Assembly: GCA_963713085.1 (NCBI GenBank)
Contig: CAVQKQ010000016.1
Location: forward strand, 1 to 64,000
Origin: PFJX01 sp963713085
GTDB lineage: Bacteria; Pseudomonadota; Gammaproteobacteria; Burkholderiales; Thiobacillaceae
Length of the DNA: 64,000 bases
Reading direction: 5' to 3'
Positions within the stretch are counted from its first letter, which is position 1, and every line of letters starts with the position of its first letter. Shown piece after piece: positions 50,602-61,371 of this stretch. Below the pieces are notes generated by a model. That model did no database searches. It was not told the DNA's origin and was given only the letters and a program-made list of their open reading frames with translations. A program made the position numbers and the translations under genes.

Positions 50602-51786
50602 TTACTTGGCCGCCCGTTTTTCCAGGATATCCACGGCGGGCAGAACCTTGCCCTCCAGGTATTCCAGGAAGGCCCCGCCGGCGGTGGAGATGTAGGACAC
50701 CTTGTCATAGATGTCGTATTTCTGGATGGCGGCGATGGTGTCGCCGCCGCCGGCCAGGGTGAAGGCCTTGGTATTGGCGATGGCCATGGCGATGGCCTTG
50801 GTGCCTTCGCCGAACTGGTCGAATTCGAAGACGCCGACGGGACCATTCCAGACCACGGTACCGGCCTTCATGATGATGTCGACAAGCTCCTGCGCGGACT
50901 TGGGACCGATGTCGAAGATCATGTCGTCGTCGGCCACGTCGCTGGCGCTCTTCTGGACTGCGGGTTCGTTGGCGTCGAATTTCTTGCCGCAGACCACGTC
51001 GACGGCGATGGGGATGGTGGCGCCCCGGGCGGTCATCTTGGTGATCAAGGCCTGGGCGGTGGGGATCAGGTCGGTTTCGCAGAGTGACTTGCCGACGTTC
51101 TTGCCGGTGGCCTTTAGGAAGGTGTTGGCGATGCCGCCGCCCACCACCAATTGCTCGCACTTCTCGGATAGGGCTTCCAGCACGGTCAGCTTGGTGGAGA
51201 CCTTGGAGCCGCCGACGATGGCTACCATGGGTCGAGTCGGGTTGGCCAGGGCCTTGTCCAGGGCTTCCAGTTCCTGGCTCACCAGCATGCCGGCACAGGC
51301 GGCGGGGGCAAATTCCGCGATGCCGTAGGTGGAGGCCTGGGCACGGTGGGCGGTGCCGAAGGCGTCCATGACGAAGACGTCGCACAGGGCTGCGTACTTC
51401 TTCGCGGTTTCCTCTAGGTTCTTCTTCTCGCCCTTGTTGACGCGGCAGTTCTCCAGCAGAACGACTTCGCCCTCGGCGACGTCGAAGCCGCCATCCACCC
51501 AGTCCTTGATCAGGCGCACGGGCTTGCCCAGCTTGGCGGCCATGACGTCGGCCACGGGCTTGAGGGAGACTTCCTCGGTCCATTCGCCCTCGGTGGGGCG
51601 GCCCAGGTGGGAGGTCACCATGACCTTGGCGCCGGCCTTCATGGCGTGCTCGATTGTGGGCATGGAAGCGGTGATGCGGGCATCGGAGGTGACCTTGCCT
51701 TCCTTGACGGGCACGTTCAGGTCGGCGCGGATGAAGACGCGCTTACCCTTGAGGTCGAGATCGGTCATGCGCAGGAATTTGGCCAT
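50602..51786 (-). CDS. pgk: Phosphoglycerate kinase
   Basis: This 394-aa enzyme has KRVFIRADLNVPVKEGKVTS, MVTSHLGRPTEGEW, LLENCRVNKGEKKN, FVMDAFGTAHRAQAST, IVGGSKVSTKLTVLEAL and the nucleotide-site WNGPVGVFEFDQFGEGTKAI. It interconverts 3-phosphoglycerate and 1,3-bisphosphoglycerate. It follows gap by 110 nt containing two hairpins. Confidence 0.95.
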   Translation of the reverse strand: MAKFLRMTDLDLKGKRVFIRADLNVPVKEGKVTSDARITASMPTIEHAMKAGAKVMVTSHLGRPTEGEWTEEVSLKPVADVMAAKLGKPVRLIKDWVDGGFDVAEGEVVLLENCRVNKGEKKNLEETAKKYAALCDVFVMDAFGTAHRAQASTYGIAEFAPAACAGMLVSQELEALDKALANPTRPMVAIVGGSKVSTKLTVLEALSEKCEQLVVGGGIANTFLKATGKNVGKSLCETDLIPTAQALITKMTARGATIPIAVDVVCGKKFDANEPAVQKSASDVADDDMIFDIGPKSAQELVDIIMKAGTVVWNGPVGVFEFDQFGEGTKAIAMAIANTKAFTLAGGGDTIAAIQKYDIYDKVSYISTAGGAFLEYLEGKVLPAVDILEKRAAK

Positions 51787-51812
51787 TTCAGATTCTCCTT
51801 GGAAGGTAAGTG

Positions 51813-51882
51813 GTAAGGGATAAGAGGGCTTATGCCTTACGGCTTACTACGAACGACCTGGATCGGGTTTCCCCGATCCAGG
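51813..51882 (-). other. Two hairpins in the gap-pgk intercistronic region
   Basis: Hairpin A is GTAAGG-G-ATAAG (51813-51824), loop AGGG, with CTTAT-G-CCTTAC (51829-51840), 11 pairs around one G-G mismatch. Hairpin B is CCTGGATCGGG (51857-51867), loop TTTC, with CCCGATCCAGG (51872-51882), 11 perfect pairs. Neither has a T-run on the minus strand. They are placed like mRNA-processing or stabilising structures that could set the GapA to Pgk ratio. Confidence 0.55.
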
Positions 51883-51896
51883 CGCGTGTTGCCTGA

Positions 51897-52895
51897 TTAC
51901 TTCGCGACGTGCTCGACCAGACGCAGCATGTTGCAGGTGTAGCCGTACTCGTTGTCGTACCAGGCCACGACCTTGACGAAGGTACCGTCCAGGGCGATGC
52001 CGGCCTCGGAGTCGAAGGTCGACGGGGCGCTGTGGCCGACGAAGTCGGTGGAGACCACCTTCTCGTTGGTGTAGCCCAGCACGCCCTTCAGGGCGCCTTC
52101 GGAGGCGGCCTTCATGGCGGCGCAGATGTCGGCGTAGGCGGCTTCCTTGTTCAGCTCGACGGTCAGGTCGACCACGGAAACGTCGGAGGTGGGCACCCGG
52201 AAGGCCATGCCGGTGAGCTTCTTGTTCAGCTCGGGCAGGACCTTGCCGACGGCCTTGGCGGCGCCGGTGGAGGACGGAATGATGTTTTCCAGGATGCCGC
52301 GGCCGCCGCGCCAATCTTTCTTGGACGGGCCGTCGACGGTTTTCTGGGTGGCGGTGGCGGCATGCACGGTGGTCATCAGGCCGCGCTTGATGCCCCAGTT
52401 GTCGTGCAACACCTTCGCCACGGGGGCCAGGCAGTTGGTGGTGCAGGAAGCGGCGGAGACGATGGCCTGGCCGGCGTAGGTGGCGTGGTTCACGCCATAC
52501 ACGAACATGGGGGTGTCGTCCTTGGCCGGGGCGGATTGCACAACCTTCTTGGCGCCGGCGGTGATGTGGGCCTGGCAGGACTCGGTGGTCAGGAAGAAGC
52601 CGGTGCAGTCGATGACGATGTCGGCGCCGACTTCGTTCCACTTCAGATTGGCCGGATCCTTCTCGGCGGTCAGGCGGATCTTCTTGCCGTTGACCACCAT
52701 GTTGCCGCCGTCCACGGCGATGTCGCCGTTGAAGCGGCCGTGCACGGAGTCGTACTTGAGCATGTAGGCCAGGTAGTCAGGTTCGAGCAGGTCGTTGATG
52801 GCGACGATCTCGATGCCCGGGAAGTCCTTCGCCACGGCACGGAACACCATGCGACCGATACGGCCAAAACCATTGATGCCAACTTTGATTGTCAT
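51897..52895 (-). CDS. gap: Glyceraldehyde-3-phosphate dehydrogenase, type I
   Basis: This 332-aa enzyme has the NAD-binding MTIKVGINGFGRIGRMVFRA, catalytic SAASCTTNCLAPVAKVLHDN, and WRGGRGILENIIPSSTGAAK, TGMAFRVPTSDVSVVDLTVE and WYDNEYGYTCNMLRL. It follows tkt by 42 nt. Confidence 0.96.
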   Translation of the reverse strand: MTIKVGINGFGRIGRMVFRAVAKDFPGIEIVAINDLLEPDYLAYMLKYDSVHGRFNGDIAVDGGNMVVNGKKIRLTAEKDPANLKWNEVGADIVIDCTGFFLTTESCQAHITAGAKKVVQSAPAKDDTPMFVYGVNHATYAGQAIVSAASCTTNCLAPVAKVLHDNWGIKRGLMTTVHAATATQKTVDGPSKKDWRGGRGILENIIPSSTGAAKAVGKVLPELNKKLTGMAFRVPTSDVSVVDLTVELNKEAAYADICAAMKAASEGALKGVLGYTNEKVVSTDFVGHSAPSTFDSEAGIALDGTFVKVVAWYDNEYGYTCNMLRLVEHVAK

Positions 52896-52937
52896 GCTTT
52901 CGCTCCTTTATATGAAAAACAGAATACGCAACCGGTA

Positions 52938-54926
<1,989 letters not shown>

Positions 54927-54984
54927 GTCGTTGTTTCCTCGAAGAAATAAAGCGAATTCGTGGCCCAATTGGGCGAAAACTCCA

Positions 54985-55013
54985 ATTATGTCTTAGGGGG
55001 GATGGCAGAGCAA
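54985..55013 (-). promoter_or_regulatory. Candidate sigma-70 promoter of the tkt operon
   Basis: The minus strand has TTGCTC (55013-55008), 17-nt spacer, CATAAT (54990-54985), about 60 nt before the tkt ATG. The remaining gap (55014-55185) holds no gene; it includes an AT-rich run near 55100-55124. Confidence 0.5.
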
Positions 55014-55134
55014 GGTGAGGCTATGGGGCGAAATCCCGCACCAGATCAGGGAATACGGGCAATCTCCTTGTCTTGCGCGGGGCTTGGGATGTTGATCTGG
55101 AAAATTAAAATATTTTTATATATGGGGGTCGCCT

Positions 55135-55149
55135 GCTTATGGAATAAGC
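55135..55149. promoter_or_regulatory. 15-bp palindrome upstream of tkt
   Basis: GCTTAT-TCC-ATAAGC (minus strand) is a perfect 6-bp inverted repeat with a 3-nt centre, about 120 bp upstream of the tkt -35 element and 36 bp past the end of the inositol-phosphatase gene. It has the size of a regulator operator. LysR-type CbbR control of Calvin genes is conceivable, but no cbbR is in the window. Confidence 0.35.
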
Positions 55150-55185
55150 GTACACACCGATGGTGCGGGGCACAAAACCACGTTC

Positions 55186-55998
55186 TTACGATTGTGGTGG
55201 ATGTTCGGCGAGTACCCAGCTTTTCCATTGGCCGAGCAATTCCGGGGTCAGCGCGGCCAGTACCGATCGGCACCAGGGATCGCCGGAATGGAACGCGCCT
55301 CCGTTGAGGGCGCAGGCCACGCCGCCGGCCTCCTCAAGGATCAGGGATCCGGCTGCGTAATCCCACAGTTTCTGGCCGCCATGCAGATAGATATGCATCC
55401 GGCCGGCCGCGATATAGCACCAATCCAGGGTGCTGGCCCCCAGGTTGCGCTGGGAGCTGAAAGGATGCTCAAAGGCCAGGCGTCCGGCCAGTTCACGGTC
55501 GATGCGCTTGAACTCGATGCCAGCCATGCAGCGCTTCAGGTCGGTGGGCGGTATCTTGATGGGCAGACGCTCTCCATTCATGAAGGCGCCAAGGCCGGTC
55601 ACGGCATAGAAGGCCTCGTCGGCGCTCGGATCGTAGACCACGCCCAGAACGCTCTTACCGCCTTGCATGAGCGCAACGGAAATGGCGAAGAAGGGCAGAC
55701 CGTTGACGAAGTTGCTGGTGCCGTCGATGGGGTCGACGCACCAAAGCCCTTCCTCCCCCAGTTCCCAGACGTCGTGCTGTTCCGCCTCGGTCATCTCCTC
55801 GCCCATGACCGGGTAAGGCGCGATCTCCCGCAGACGGCGGAACAGGGCGTTCTGGGCGGCCACATCCGCCTCGGTGAGCACACTGCCGTCCAGCTTTCGT
55901 TCGTGGGCGACCTTGAGGTAGCGCGGCATCACCTCTTCCCTGCCGACACTACGGCACGCGGCTATGACCGGATCGAGCAGGGCGTTCAGGTCCGCCAT
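55186..55998 (-). CDS. Inositol monophosphatase family protein
   Basis: This 270-aa Mg-dependent phosphatase begins MADLNALLDPVIAACRSVGR. It has VMGEEMTE (metal Glu), VDPIDGTSNFVNGLPFFAIS and KLWDYAAGSLILEEAGG, the three signature blocks of the family. The substrate (inositol-1-phosphate, or PAP/sugar phosphates) cannot be told from sequence. ATG 55998 is chosen at the family N-terminus; it overlaps the preceding gene by 13 nt. Confidence 0.85.
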   Translation of the reverse strand: MADLNALLDPVIAACRSVGREEVMPRYLKVAHERKLDGSVLTEADVAAQNALFRRLREIAPYPVMGEEMTEAEQHDVWELGEEGLWCVDPIDGTSNFVNGLPFFAISVALMQGGKSVLGVVYDPSADEAFYAVTGLGAFMNGERLPIKIPPTDLKRCMAGIEFKRIDRELAGRLAFEHPFSSQRNLGASTLDWCYIAAGRMHIYLHGGQKLWDYAAGSLILEEAGGVACALNGGAFHSGDPWCRSVLAALTPELLGQWKSWVLAEHPPQS

Positions 55999-56540
55999 TT
56001 GATGGAACAGCCCATGCTGGGAATCTGCTCGATTGGGCCACGCTGGGTTCGGGCCACCTGCTTCATGGCCTCGAACAGGTCGCGGCGGACGCCTTCCGGC
56101 GCTGTTTCCTTGCGGGATTCGTCCAGGCGCCCGCGGTATTGCAGTTCCAGGTTGCGGTTGAAACCGAAGAAATCCGGGGTGCACACGGCGCCGTAGGCCC
56201 TGGCGACATCCTGGCTGCCATCAAGCCCATAGGGCATGGGGAAATTCAACCGCTCGGCAGCCAGCCTCATGTTTTCGAAGCTGTCTTCCGGATATTCCGC
56301 TGGATCGTTGGACATGATTGCGATGGCGCCGACGCCTTCCGCCTTGAGTTCGGCCACGTCGCGCACGATGCGCTGGATGACCGCCTTCACATAAGGGCAG
56401 TGGTTGCAGATGAACATCACCAGCAAGCCATTGGGGCCGGCCACATCCTTGAGTGAATAGGTCTTGCCGTCCACGCCGGGCAGGGCGAAATCCACCGCCC
56501 TCCAGCCGAAATCGCAGACCGGCGTCTCCATGCGTACCAC
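55986..56540 (-). CDS. Thioredoxin-fold (AhpC/TSA-like redoxin) protein
   Basis: This 184-aa protein has FALPGVDGKTYSLKDVAG, then LVMFICNHCPYVKAVIQRIV, a thioredoxin fold with a CNHC active-site motif, and FENMRLAAERLNFPMPYGLD. It is a cytosolic redoxin-domain protein of a widespread uncharacterised group. GTG 56540 has GGGAG 7 nt upstream and is preferred; ATG 56531 is an alternative. It overlaps the inositol-phosphatase gene. Confidence 0.8.
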   Translation of the reverse strand: MVRMETPVCDFGWRAVDFALPGVDGKTYSLKDVAGPNGLLVMFICNHCPYVKAVIQRIVRDVAELKAEGVGAIAIMSNDPAEYPEDSFENMRLAAERLNFPMPYGLDGSQDVARAYGAVCTPDFFGFNRNLELQYRGRLDESRKETAPEGVRRDLFEAMKQVARTQRGPIEQIPSMGCSIKWRT

Positions 56541-56606
56541 GCGGTCACTCCCGATTGATCCTGGAAAGTCGATAATACCATCCAGCCATTGTTCACCGGT
56601 CCATCC

Positions 56607-57332
56607 ATGCCACGGTTTTATTGTCCTCTATCCCTTGCGGCCGGCCGTTCCGTCGCGCTCCCCGACGATGTGGCGCGCCACGCCGTGGGTGTGCTGCGCT
56701 TGCGGGCCGGTGAGTCGGTGACCCTGTTCAACGGGGACGGCCGGGAATACGCCGGGGTGCTGGAAATCCGGGGTCGGGGAGCGGCCGTGCGGTTGCACAG
56801 CCGGTTGGAGCCGGACCGGGAGTCGTCCCTGCGGATCACCCTGGCCCAGGGCATTTCCAGCGGCGAGCGCATGGACCTGACCCTCCAGAAATCCGTGGAA
56901 TTGGGGGTCGCGGCCATCCAGCCGCTGGTCATGCGCAGGACCATCGTCAGGTTGGCCGGCGAGAAGCTGGAGCGGCGCCGCGGACATTGGCAGGGGGTGG
57001 CGATTTCGGCCTGCGAGCAATGCGGCCGTAATGTGGTGCCCGAGGTGGGCGCCATACGGGAATTTCCGGACTGGCTCAAAGATCGGCAGGACACCGGACT
57101 GGCCTTGCTGCTGGACCCGGAGGCGACGCATGGCCTGGGCGATCTGTCCACGCCCGACGGCCCGGTCACCATACTCGCGGGCCCCGAGGGGGGGTTCGAT
57201 CCGTTCGAGCGGGATGCCGCCCTGCGTGCGGGATTCGTCGCCGTCCGCCTAGGGCCACGGATCCTGCGCACGGAAACCGCCGCCCTCGCGACACTGGCGG
57301 CCATGCAGGCAGTATGGGGGGACTTCCGTTAA
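56607..57332 (+). CDS. rsmE: 16S rRNA m3U1498 methyltransferase RsmE
   Basis: This 241-aa SPOUT-type methyltransferase begins MPRFYCPLSLAAGRSVALPD (PUA-like N-terminal domain) and has RITLAQGISSGERMDLTLQK, ILAGPEGGFDPFE and VRLGPRILRTETAALATLAA, which form the knotted SAM site. It is divergent from the thioredoxin-like gene. Confidence 0.93.
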   Translation: MPRFYCPLSLAAGRSVALPDDVARHAVGVLRLRAGESVTLFNGDGREYAGVLEIRGRGAAVRLHSRLEPDRESSLRITLAQGISSGERMDLTLQKSVELGVAAIQPLVMRRTIVRLAGEKLERRRGHWQGVAISACEQCGRNVVPEVGAIREFPDWLKDRQDTGLALLLDPEATHGLGDLSTPDGPVTILAGPEGGFDPFERDAALRAGFVAVRLGPRILRTETAALATLAAMQAVWGDFR

Positions 57333-57419
57333 CCTTGAAAAGTTGGGTCGGGATACCTCAAGTTTTTCCGCAATCAACCGTAATTTCCCGGATGCAGGGA
57401 GATGACTGGAGAGATCTAA

Positions 57420-58754
57420 ATGGCCAAGCTGGGTGAGGCGGACACGGCGTCCTTCGTCCAATGGTTCCGCGCGGCGGCCCCGTACATCCACGCCTTTCGA
57501 GGCAAGACCTTCGTGGTCGCCTTCGGTGGGGATGCCCTGGCCGATGGCGGTTTTTCCGGATTGATCCACGATTTCAACCTGCTCAACAGCCTGGGTGTCC
57601 GCCTGGTATTGGTGCACGGCGTGCGCCCCCAGGTGGAGGAACGCCTCCAGACCATGGGCGCGACGGCCAGTTTCGTGGGCGACCTGCGGGTGACCGACGC
57701 GGATACCCTGGAACTGGTGAAGGACGCGGTGGGCTCGGTCAGGGTGGACATCGAGAGCATGCTGTCCATCGGCCTGCCCAATACCCCCATGGCCGGTGCC
57801 GAAATACGCGTCGCCTCGGGCAATTTCGTCACCGCCAAGCCGGTGGGGGTGGTGGATGGCGTGGACCTGCAATTCACCGGCGAGGTGCGCAAGATCGCCG
57901 ACCAGGCGATTGCCTCTCGGCTCGCTGCGGGCGAGATCGTGCTGCTTTCCCCGTTGGGTTATTCCCCAACCGGGGAGGTTTTCAACCTGACCCTGGAGGA
58001 GGTGGCCACCGCCGCCGCTGTGGCGCTGAAGGCCGACAAGCTCATCTTCCTGCTTGATCAGAGCATCAGTTGCGAGGGAAAGGGCGGATCCATCAGTCAG
58101 CTCACGGTGGCCTCGGCCCAGCGTTTGCTGAAAACCCTGAGCGACGGCGACGATCTCAAGCTCTATCTTCCCCATGCGGTGCGGGCCTGCAAGCATGGGG
58201 TGCGGCGCGCCCACCTGGTGTCCCGCGCCCAGGACGGGGCCGTCCTGATGGAGTTGTTTACCCACGAGGGGGTGGGAACCATGGTGACCCGGGAGGCCGT
58301 GGAGGATATCCGTCCCGCCAAGATCGAGGACGTGGGCGGCATCCTTTCCGTCATCGAGCCCCTCGAGAACGAAGGCGTGCTGGTGCGGCGCTCCCGGGAG
58401 CGCCTGGAGCAGGAGGTGGAGCAATTCCTCTTGGATGAGCTCGACGGCCGCATCGTCGGTTGTGTGGCCCTTTATCCCTTGGGCGATGCGCGGTCCGCCG
58501 AGATGGCCTGTCTCGCCGTGGACCCGGATTTCCGTCGCGCGGGTCGGGGGGATGCCTTACTGGCCGCCGTGGAGCACGCGGCCCGGGAGCAGGGCCTGGA
58601 ACAGTTATTCGTCCTGACGACCCGGACCGCCCACTGGTTCATCGAACGCGGCTTCGAATTGCGTGCCCCGGACGATCTGCCGGCGCCGCGCAAGGCCCTG
58701 TTCAACTGGCAGCGCCGTTCCAAGGTGTTGATGAAGCGACTGCGGGCGGCATGA
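57420..58754 (+). CDS. argA: N-acetylglutamate synthase ArgA
   Basis: This 444-aa enzyme catalyses the first step of arginine synthesis. An amino-acid-kinase-like domain (about 1-290; FRGKTFVVAFGGDALADGGF, LVLVHGVRPQVEERL) carries arginine feedback. A GNAT domain (about 295-440; IGCVALYPLGDARSAEMACL-like block, VDPDFRRAGRGDALLAAVE) binds acetyl-CoA. The length equals E. coli ArgA (443). The stop overlaps the next ORF (ATGA). Confidence 0.93.
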   Translation: MAKLGEADTASFVQWFRAAAPYIHAFRGKTFVVAFGGDALADGGFSGLIHDFNLLNSLGVRLVLVHGVRPQVEERLQTMGATASFVGDLRVTDADTLELVKDAVGSVRVDIESMLSIGLPNTPMAGAEIRVASGNFVTAKPVGVVDGVDLQFTGEVRKIADQAIASRLAAGEIVLLSPLGYSPTGEVFNLTLEEVATAAAVALKADKLIFLLDQSISCEGKGGSISQLTVASAQRLLKTLSDGDDLKLYLPHAVRACKHGVRRAHLVSRAQDGAVLMELFTHEGVGTMVTREAVEDIRPAKIEDVGGILSVIEPLENEGVLVRRSRERLEQEVEQFLLDELDGRIVGCVALYPLGDARSAEMACLAVDPDFRRAGRGDALLAAVEHAAREQGLEQLFVLTTRTAHWFIERGFELRAPDDLPAPRKALFNWQRRSKVLMKRLRAA

Positions 58755-59029
58755 CATCCAAGCGGAGATTCCCGGCCCTGCCGCCGGTGCTGGGCCTCTC
58801 GGGTTGCCCCGCACTGTCCCAGGCGGGGCGGACCTTTGTCATCGGCGTCCTGCCGGTACACAGCCTCCGTGTCCTGAGGCGGCGTTGCGATCCCTTGCGC
58901 GAGTATCTCGGGGAGAACCGGCGCTGGCTGCGCGTGTTCGAACATACCGCCGATATTCTGGTCTACCACTTGGGCAGTGTCCTGCCGAATCACCCCGCGT
59001 TGTACTCAAACGAAGGAGGCGCTCGATGA
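58751..59029 (+). CDS. Small hypothetical protein between argA and the cyclase
   Basis: This 92-aa ORF begins MTSKRRFPALPPVLGLSGCP. The segment FVIGVLPVHSLRVLRRRCDP, then LREYLGENRRWLRVF, vaguely recalls the N-terminal strand-helix of PhnD-type periplasmic binding domains, but no complete domain is present. It may be a decayed sensor fragment. Its start overlaps argA's stop and its stop overlaps the cyclase start (ATGA), so it is in frame to be translated by coupling. I do not recognise a function. Confidence 0.5.
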   Translation: MTSKRRFPALPPVLGLSGCPALSQAGRTFVIGVLPVHSLRVLRRRCDPLREYLGENRRWLRVFEHTADILVYHLGSVLPNHPALYSNEGGAR

Positions 59030-59949
59030 ACTTGCCCAGCCTGTCCCACTCGGACATCCTGTCGCGTCTGCATGGTCTGGACCGGGCCATCGCCAGCCAT
59101 GCCAAATGGTTCGCGCGACTCAACCGCAAGCTGATCTGCGCCGAGGCGGCCGACCCCGACGATATGGCCGAGGATGCCCATGCCCGCTGTCAGTTCGGGG
59201 CCTGGTTTTATGGGCCCGGAAAGGCCTATATGGAGCGCGAGCCCAGCTACGACGCCATAGCCGTGGCTCACCAGTCCATGCATGAGATCGCCCGGCACCT
59301 GCTGACCAGCCAGTCCACCGGCCAGCCCGTCGCCGGTGCCGACTATGATGCCCTGGTGGCGGTAGCCGGCCGCTTCCGCCAGTTGCTACGCCAGCTCGAA
59401 CAGGAACTCATGGAGCGCATGGGGGCGGTGGACAAACTCACCGGGGTGTGGAACCGCCAGGCGGTGCATCTGCGCCTTACCGAGGAAGTGGAGCGGGTCC
59501 AGCGCACACGCCAGCCCTGCACCGTCTGTTATGTTGACCTGGATGATTTCGCACGACTCAACGAGGCGCATGGCCAGCGCGTAGGCGACGCGGTGCTCCA
59601 GGCGATCACAGTCTTCCTGACCGGCCGCCTGAGAGGCTACGACACCCTGTTCCGGGTAGGCGGGGAGGAGTTTCTGGTCTGCCTGCCCAATACCGACCTG
59701 GACCGGGCCACCGCCCTGATCAACCGCCTGCGTGAGGAACTGGCCGCCACGCCGATTGAGGCGGAGGGGGTGGCCGTCCGGCTGACCGCGTCATTCGGCG
59801 TGGTGGCCCTGGATCCCGTGTTCTTCATCGAGGAAACCCTAGAGCAGGTGGAACGTGCCCAGTTGATCGCAAAGCGGGAGGGCGGCAATCGGGTATGCGT
59901 GTGGCGGGAAGGGGTCGCCGACGATTTCCGCGCCGATCAGGCGGAGTGA
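59026..59949 (+). CDS. Diguanylate cyclase with N-terminal zinc-binding CZB domain
   Basis: This 307-aa protein begins MNLPSLSHSDILSRLHGLDR. Residues 14-90 form a CZB domain: AIASHAKW (His), CQFGAWFYGPG (Cys) and VAHQSMHEIARHL (His pair), the 3His/Cys zinc site known in E. coli DgcZ. A linker helix leads to a GGDEF domain with active-site RVGGEEFLVCLP. An I-site RGYD lies five residues before GGEEF, so product inhibition is likely. Zinc would repress c-di-GMP synthesis. AAGGAGG lies at 59013-59019. It may feed c-di-GMP control of the pili and EPS encoded in the window. Confidence 0.88.
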   Translation: MNLPSLSHSDILSRLHGLDRAIASHAKWFARLNRKLICAEAADPDDMAEDAHARCQFGAWFYGPGKAYMEREPSYDAIAVAHQSMHEIARHLLTSQSTGQPVAGADYDALVAVAGRFRQLLRQLEQELMERMGAVDKLTGVWNRQAVHLRLTEEVERVQRTRQPCTVCYVDLDDFARLNEAHGQRVGDAVLQAITVFLTGRLRGYDTLFRVGGEEFLVCLPNTDLDRATALINRLREELAATPIEAEGVAVRLTASFGVVALDPVFFIEETLEQVERAQLIAKREGGNRVCVWREGVADDFRADQAE

Positions 59950-59988
59950 CCGCCCGGCATTTCCACACCTTGCCCAGCGGAGGGCCGC

Positions 59989-61341
59989 TCACTTTGCGGA
60001 GGAGGTCCAGACCAGGCTTGCGGATAAGCCCCTGGTCTCCAGGTTGCGGAATTCCAGCTTGGCGTCGTGCAGCATGGCGATCCGCTGCACGATGGCCAGG
60101 CCGAGGCCGCTGCCTTCCGTTGTGACGTCGCCGCCACGATAGAAGCGTTCCGTCAGCCGATCAAGCTCGTCCCGCGCCACCCCCGGTCCATCATCGGTCA
60201 CCGACAGGCGGATCTCGCCACCGCCGCGTGTCAGGGTGATCCGGACGGTGCTGCCAGGGGGAGTATGGCGCAGGGCGTTTTCCAGCAGATTGCGCAATGC
60301 CACGTGCAGCATATCCTTGTCGCCGTAGAGCAGGACGACCTGCTCCGGGATCGCGGTGTGGATATGCTGGTTCTGGCCCTCGGCCAGGTCGGCCAGATCG
60401 GCCTCGACCTCCGGGATCAGGGCATTCATATCCACCGGCTTGATCTCTTGAAGGCCCTGGAGAGGATCCAGCCGCGCCAGGCGCAGCAGCTGGTCCACCA
60501 GCTTGGATGTCCGTTCCACGCCGGACACCATTTGTTGCAGGGCATGGCCGTGGTCCTCCGGCCGGGAACTGGCCTGGGCCACCTGGGCATGGATCTTCAA
60601 GCCAGCCAGGGGGGTGCGTAATTCGTGGGCCGCATCGGCGGTGAAACGCCGCTCGTTGTCCAGCGTGATGCGCAGGCGGGCCAGGAGCGCATTGAGGGCA
60701 TGGATCAAGGGCCGCACTTCGTCCGGGGCCCTGGTGTCCGGCAAGGGCTCCAGGTTTTCCGGGGTGCGCGCCGCCACGCCGGAAGTCAAGGCGCCGAGGG
60801 GGCGCAAGGCACCCCATACCGCCAGATAGATGAGCAGGGCCAGCAGCGGCAGGGCCACGATGATGGGAATGGCGACCTGGCTGGCCACCTCGAACGCGAC
60901 CCGTTCCCGCTCCAGGGTGGGCTGGGCGACCTGGACCTGGTAGCGTCCGCCGGGCTCCCATACGGAGAGCAGGCGCCAGGTCTGGGTGCCGTGGCGGAAG
61001 TCGGAATAACCGGTCTGCTGTGCCATCGGCGTGGGCGGGGCATCGTCGGAACGCATGATGAGACGCTCGTTGATGTCCCAGACCTGGAAGTCCAGGGGCT
61101 GTTCATAGGGGTTGTCGGTGCGGGAATCCAGCGGCTCGGTAAAGGCATCCAGATTGCGCAGGCTGTATTCCTCGTGGCTGACCTGGGCCATGATCAGCTT
61201 GGCGGTCTGGGCCAGTTGGCCGTCCAGCAACTCGCCGGCCTCCACCCGGGCCTTGAGATAGCTGACCACGCCGGTGACGCACCAAAGCAGCAGCGTGGCC
61301 GCGGACAGGGTGGTCAGCAGGCGCGCGCGCAATGACCTCAT
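59989..61341 (-). CDS. Two-component sensor histidine kinase, QseC-like
   Basis: This 450-aa protein has two transmembrane helices (about 9-28 and 158-180) around a periplasmic sensor of about 130 residues. The HisKA domain has FTADAAHELRTPLAGLKIHA and the HATPase has LRNLLENALRHTPPGSTV, DDGPGV and GSGLGLAIVQRIA. It is the cognate kinase of the regulator encoded just upstream. The signal is unknown. Confidence 0.85.
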   Translation of the reverse strand: MRSLRARLLTTLSAATLLLWCVTGVVSYLKARVEAGELLDGQLAQTAKLIMAQVSHEEYSLRNLDAFTEPLDSRTDNPYEQPLDFQVWDINERLIMRSDDAPPTPMAQQTGYSDFRHGTQTWRLLSVWEPGGRYQVQVAQPTLERERVAFEVASQVAIPIIVALPLLALLIYLAVWGALRPLGALTSGVAARTPENLEPLPDTRAPDEVRPLIHALNALLARLRITLDNERRFTADAAHELRTPLAGLKIHAQVAQASSRPEDHGHALQQMVSGVERTSKLVDQLLRLARLDPLQGLQEIKPVDMNALIPEVEADLADLAEGQNQHIHTAIPEQVVLLYGDKDMLHVALRNLLENALRHTPPGSTVRITLTRGGGEIRLSVTDDGPGVARDELDRLTERFYRGGDVTTEGSGLGLAIVQRIAMLHDAKLEFRNLETRGLSASLVWTSSAK

Positions 61342-61371
61342 GGCGATTTCAGGTTGGTATCGTCGACTTGG

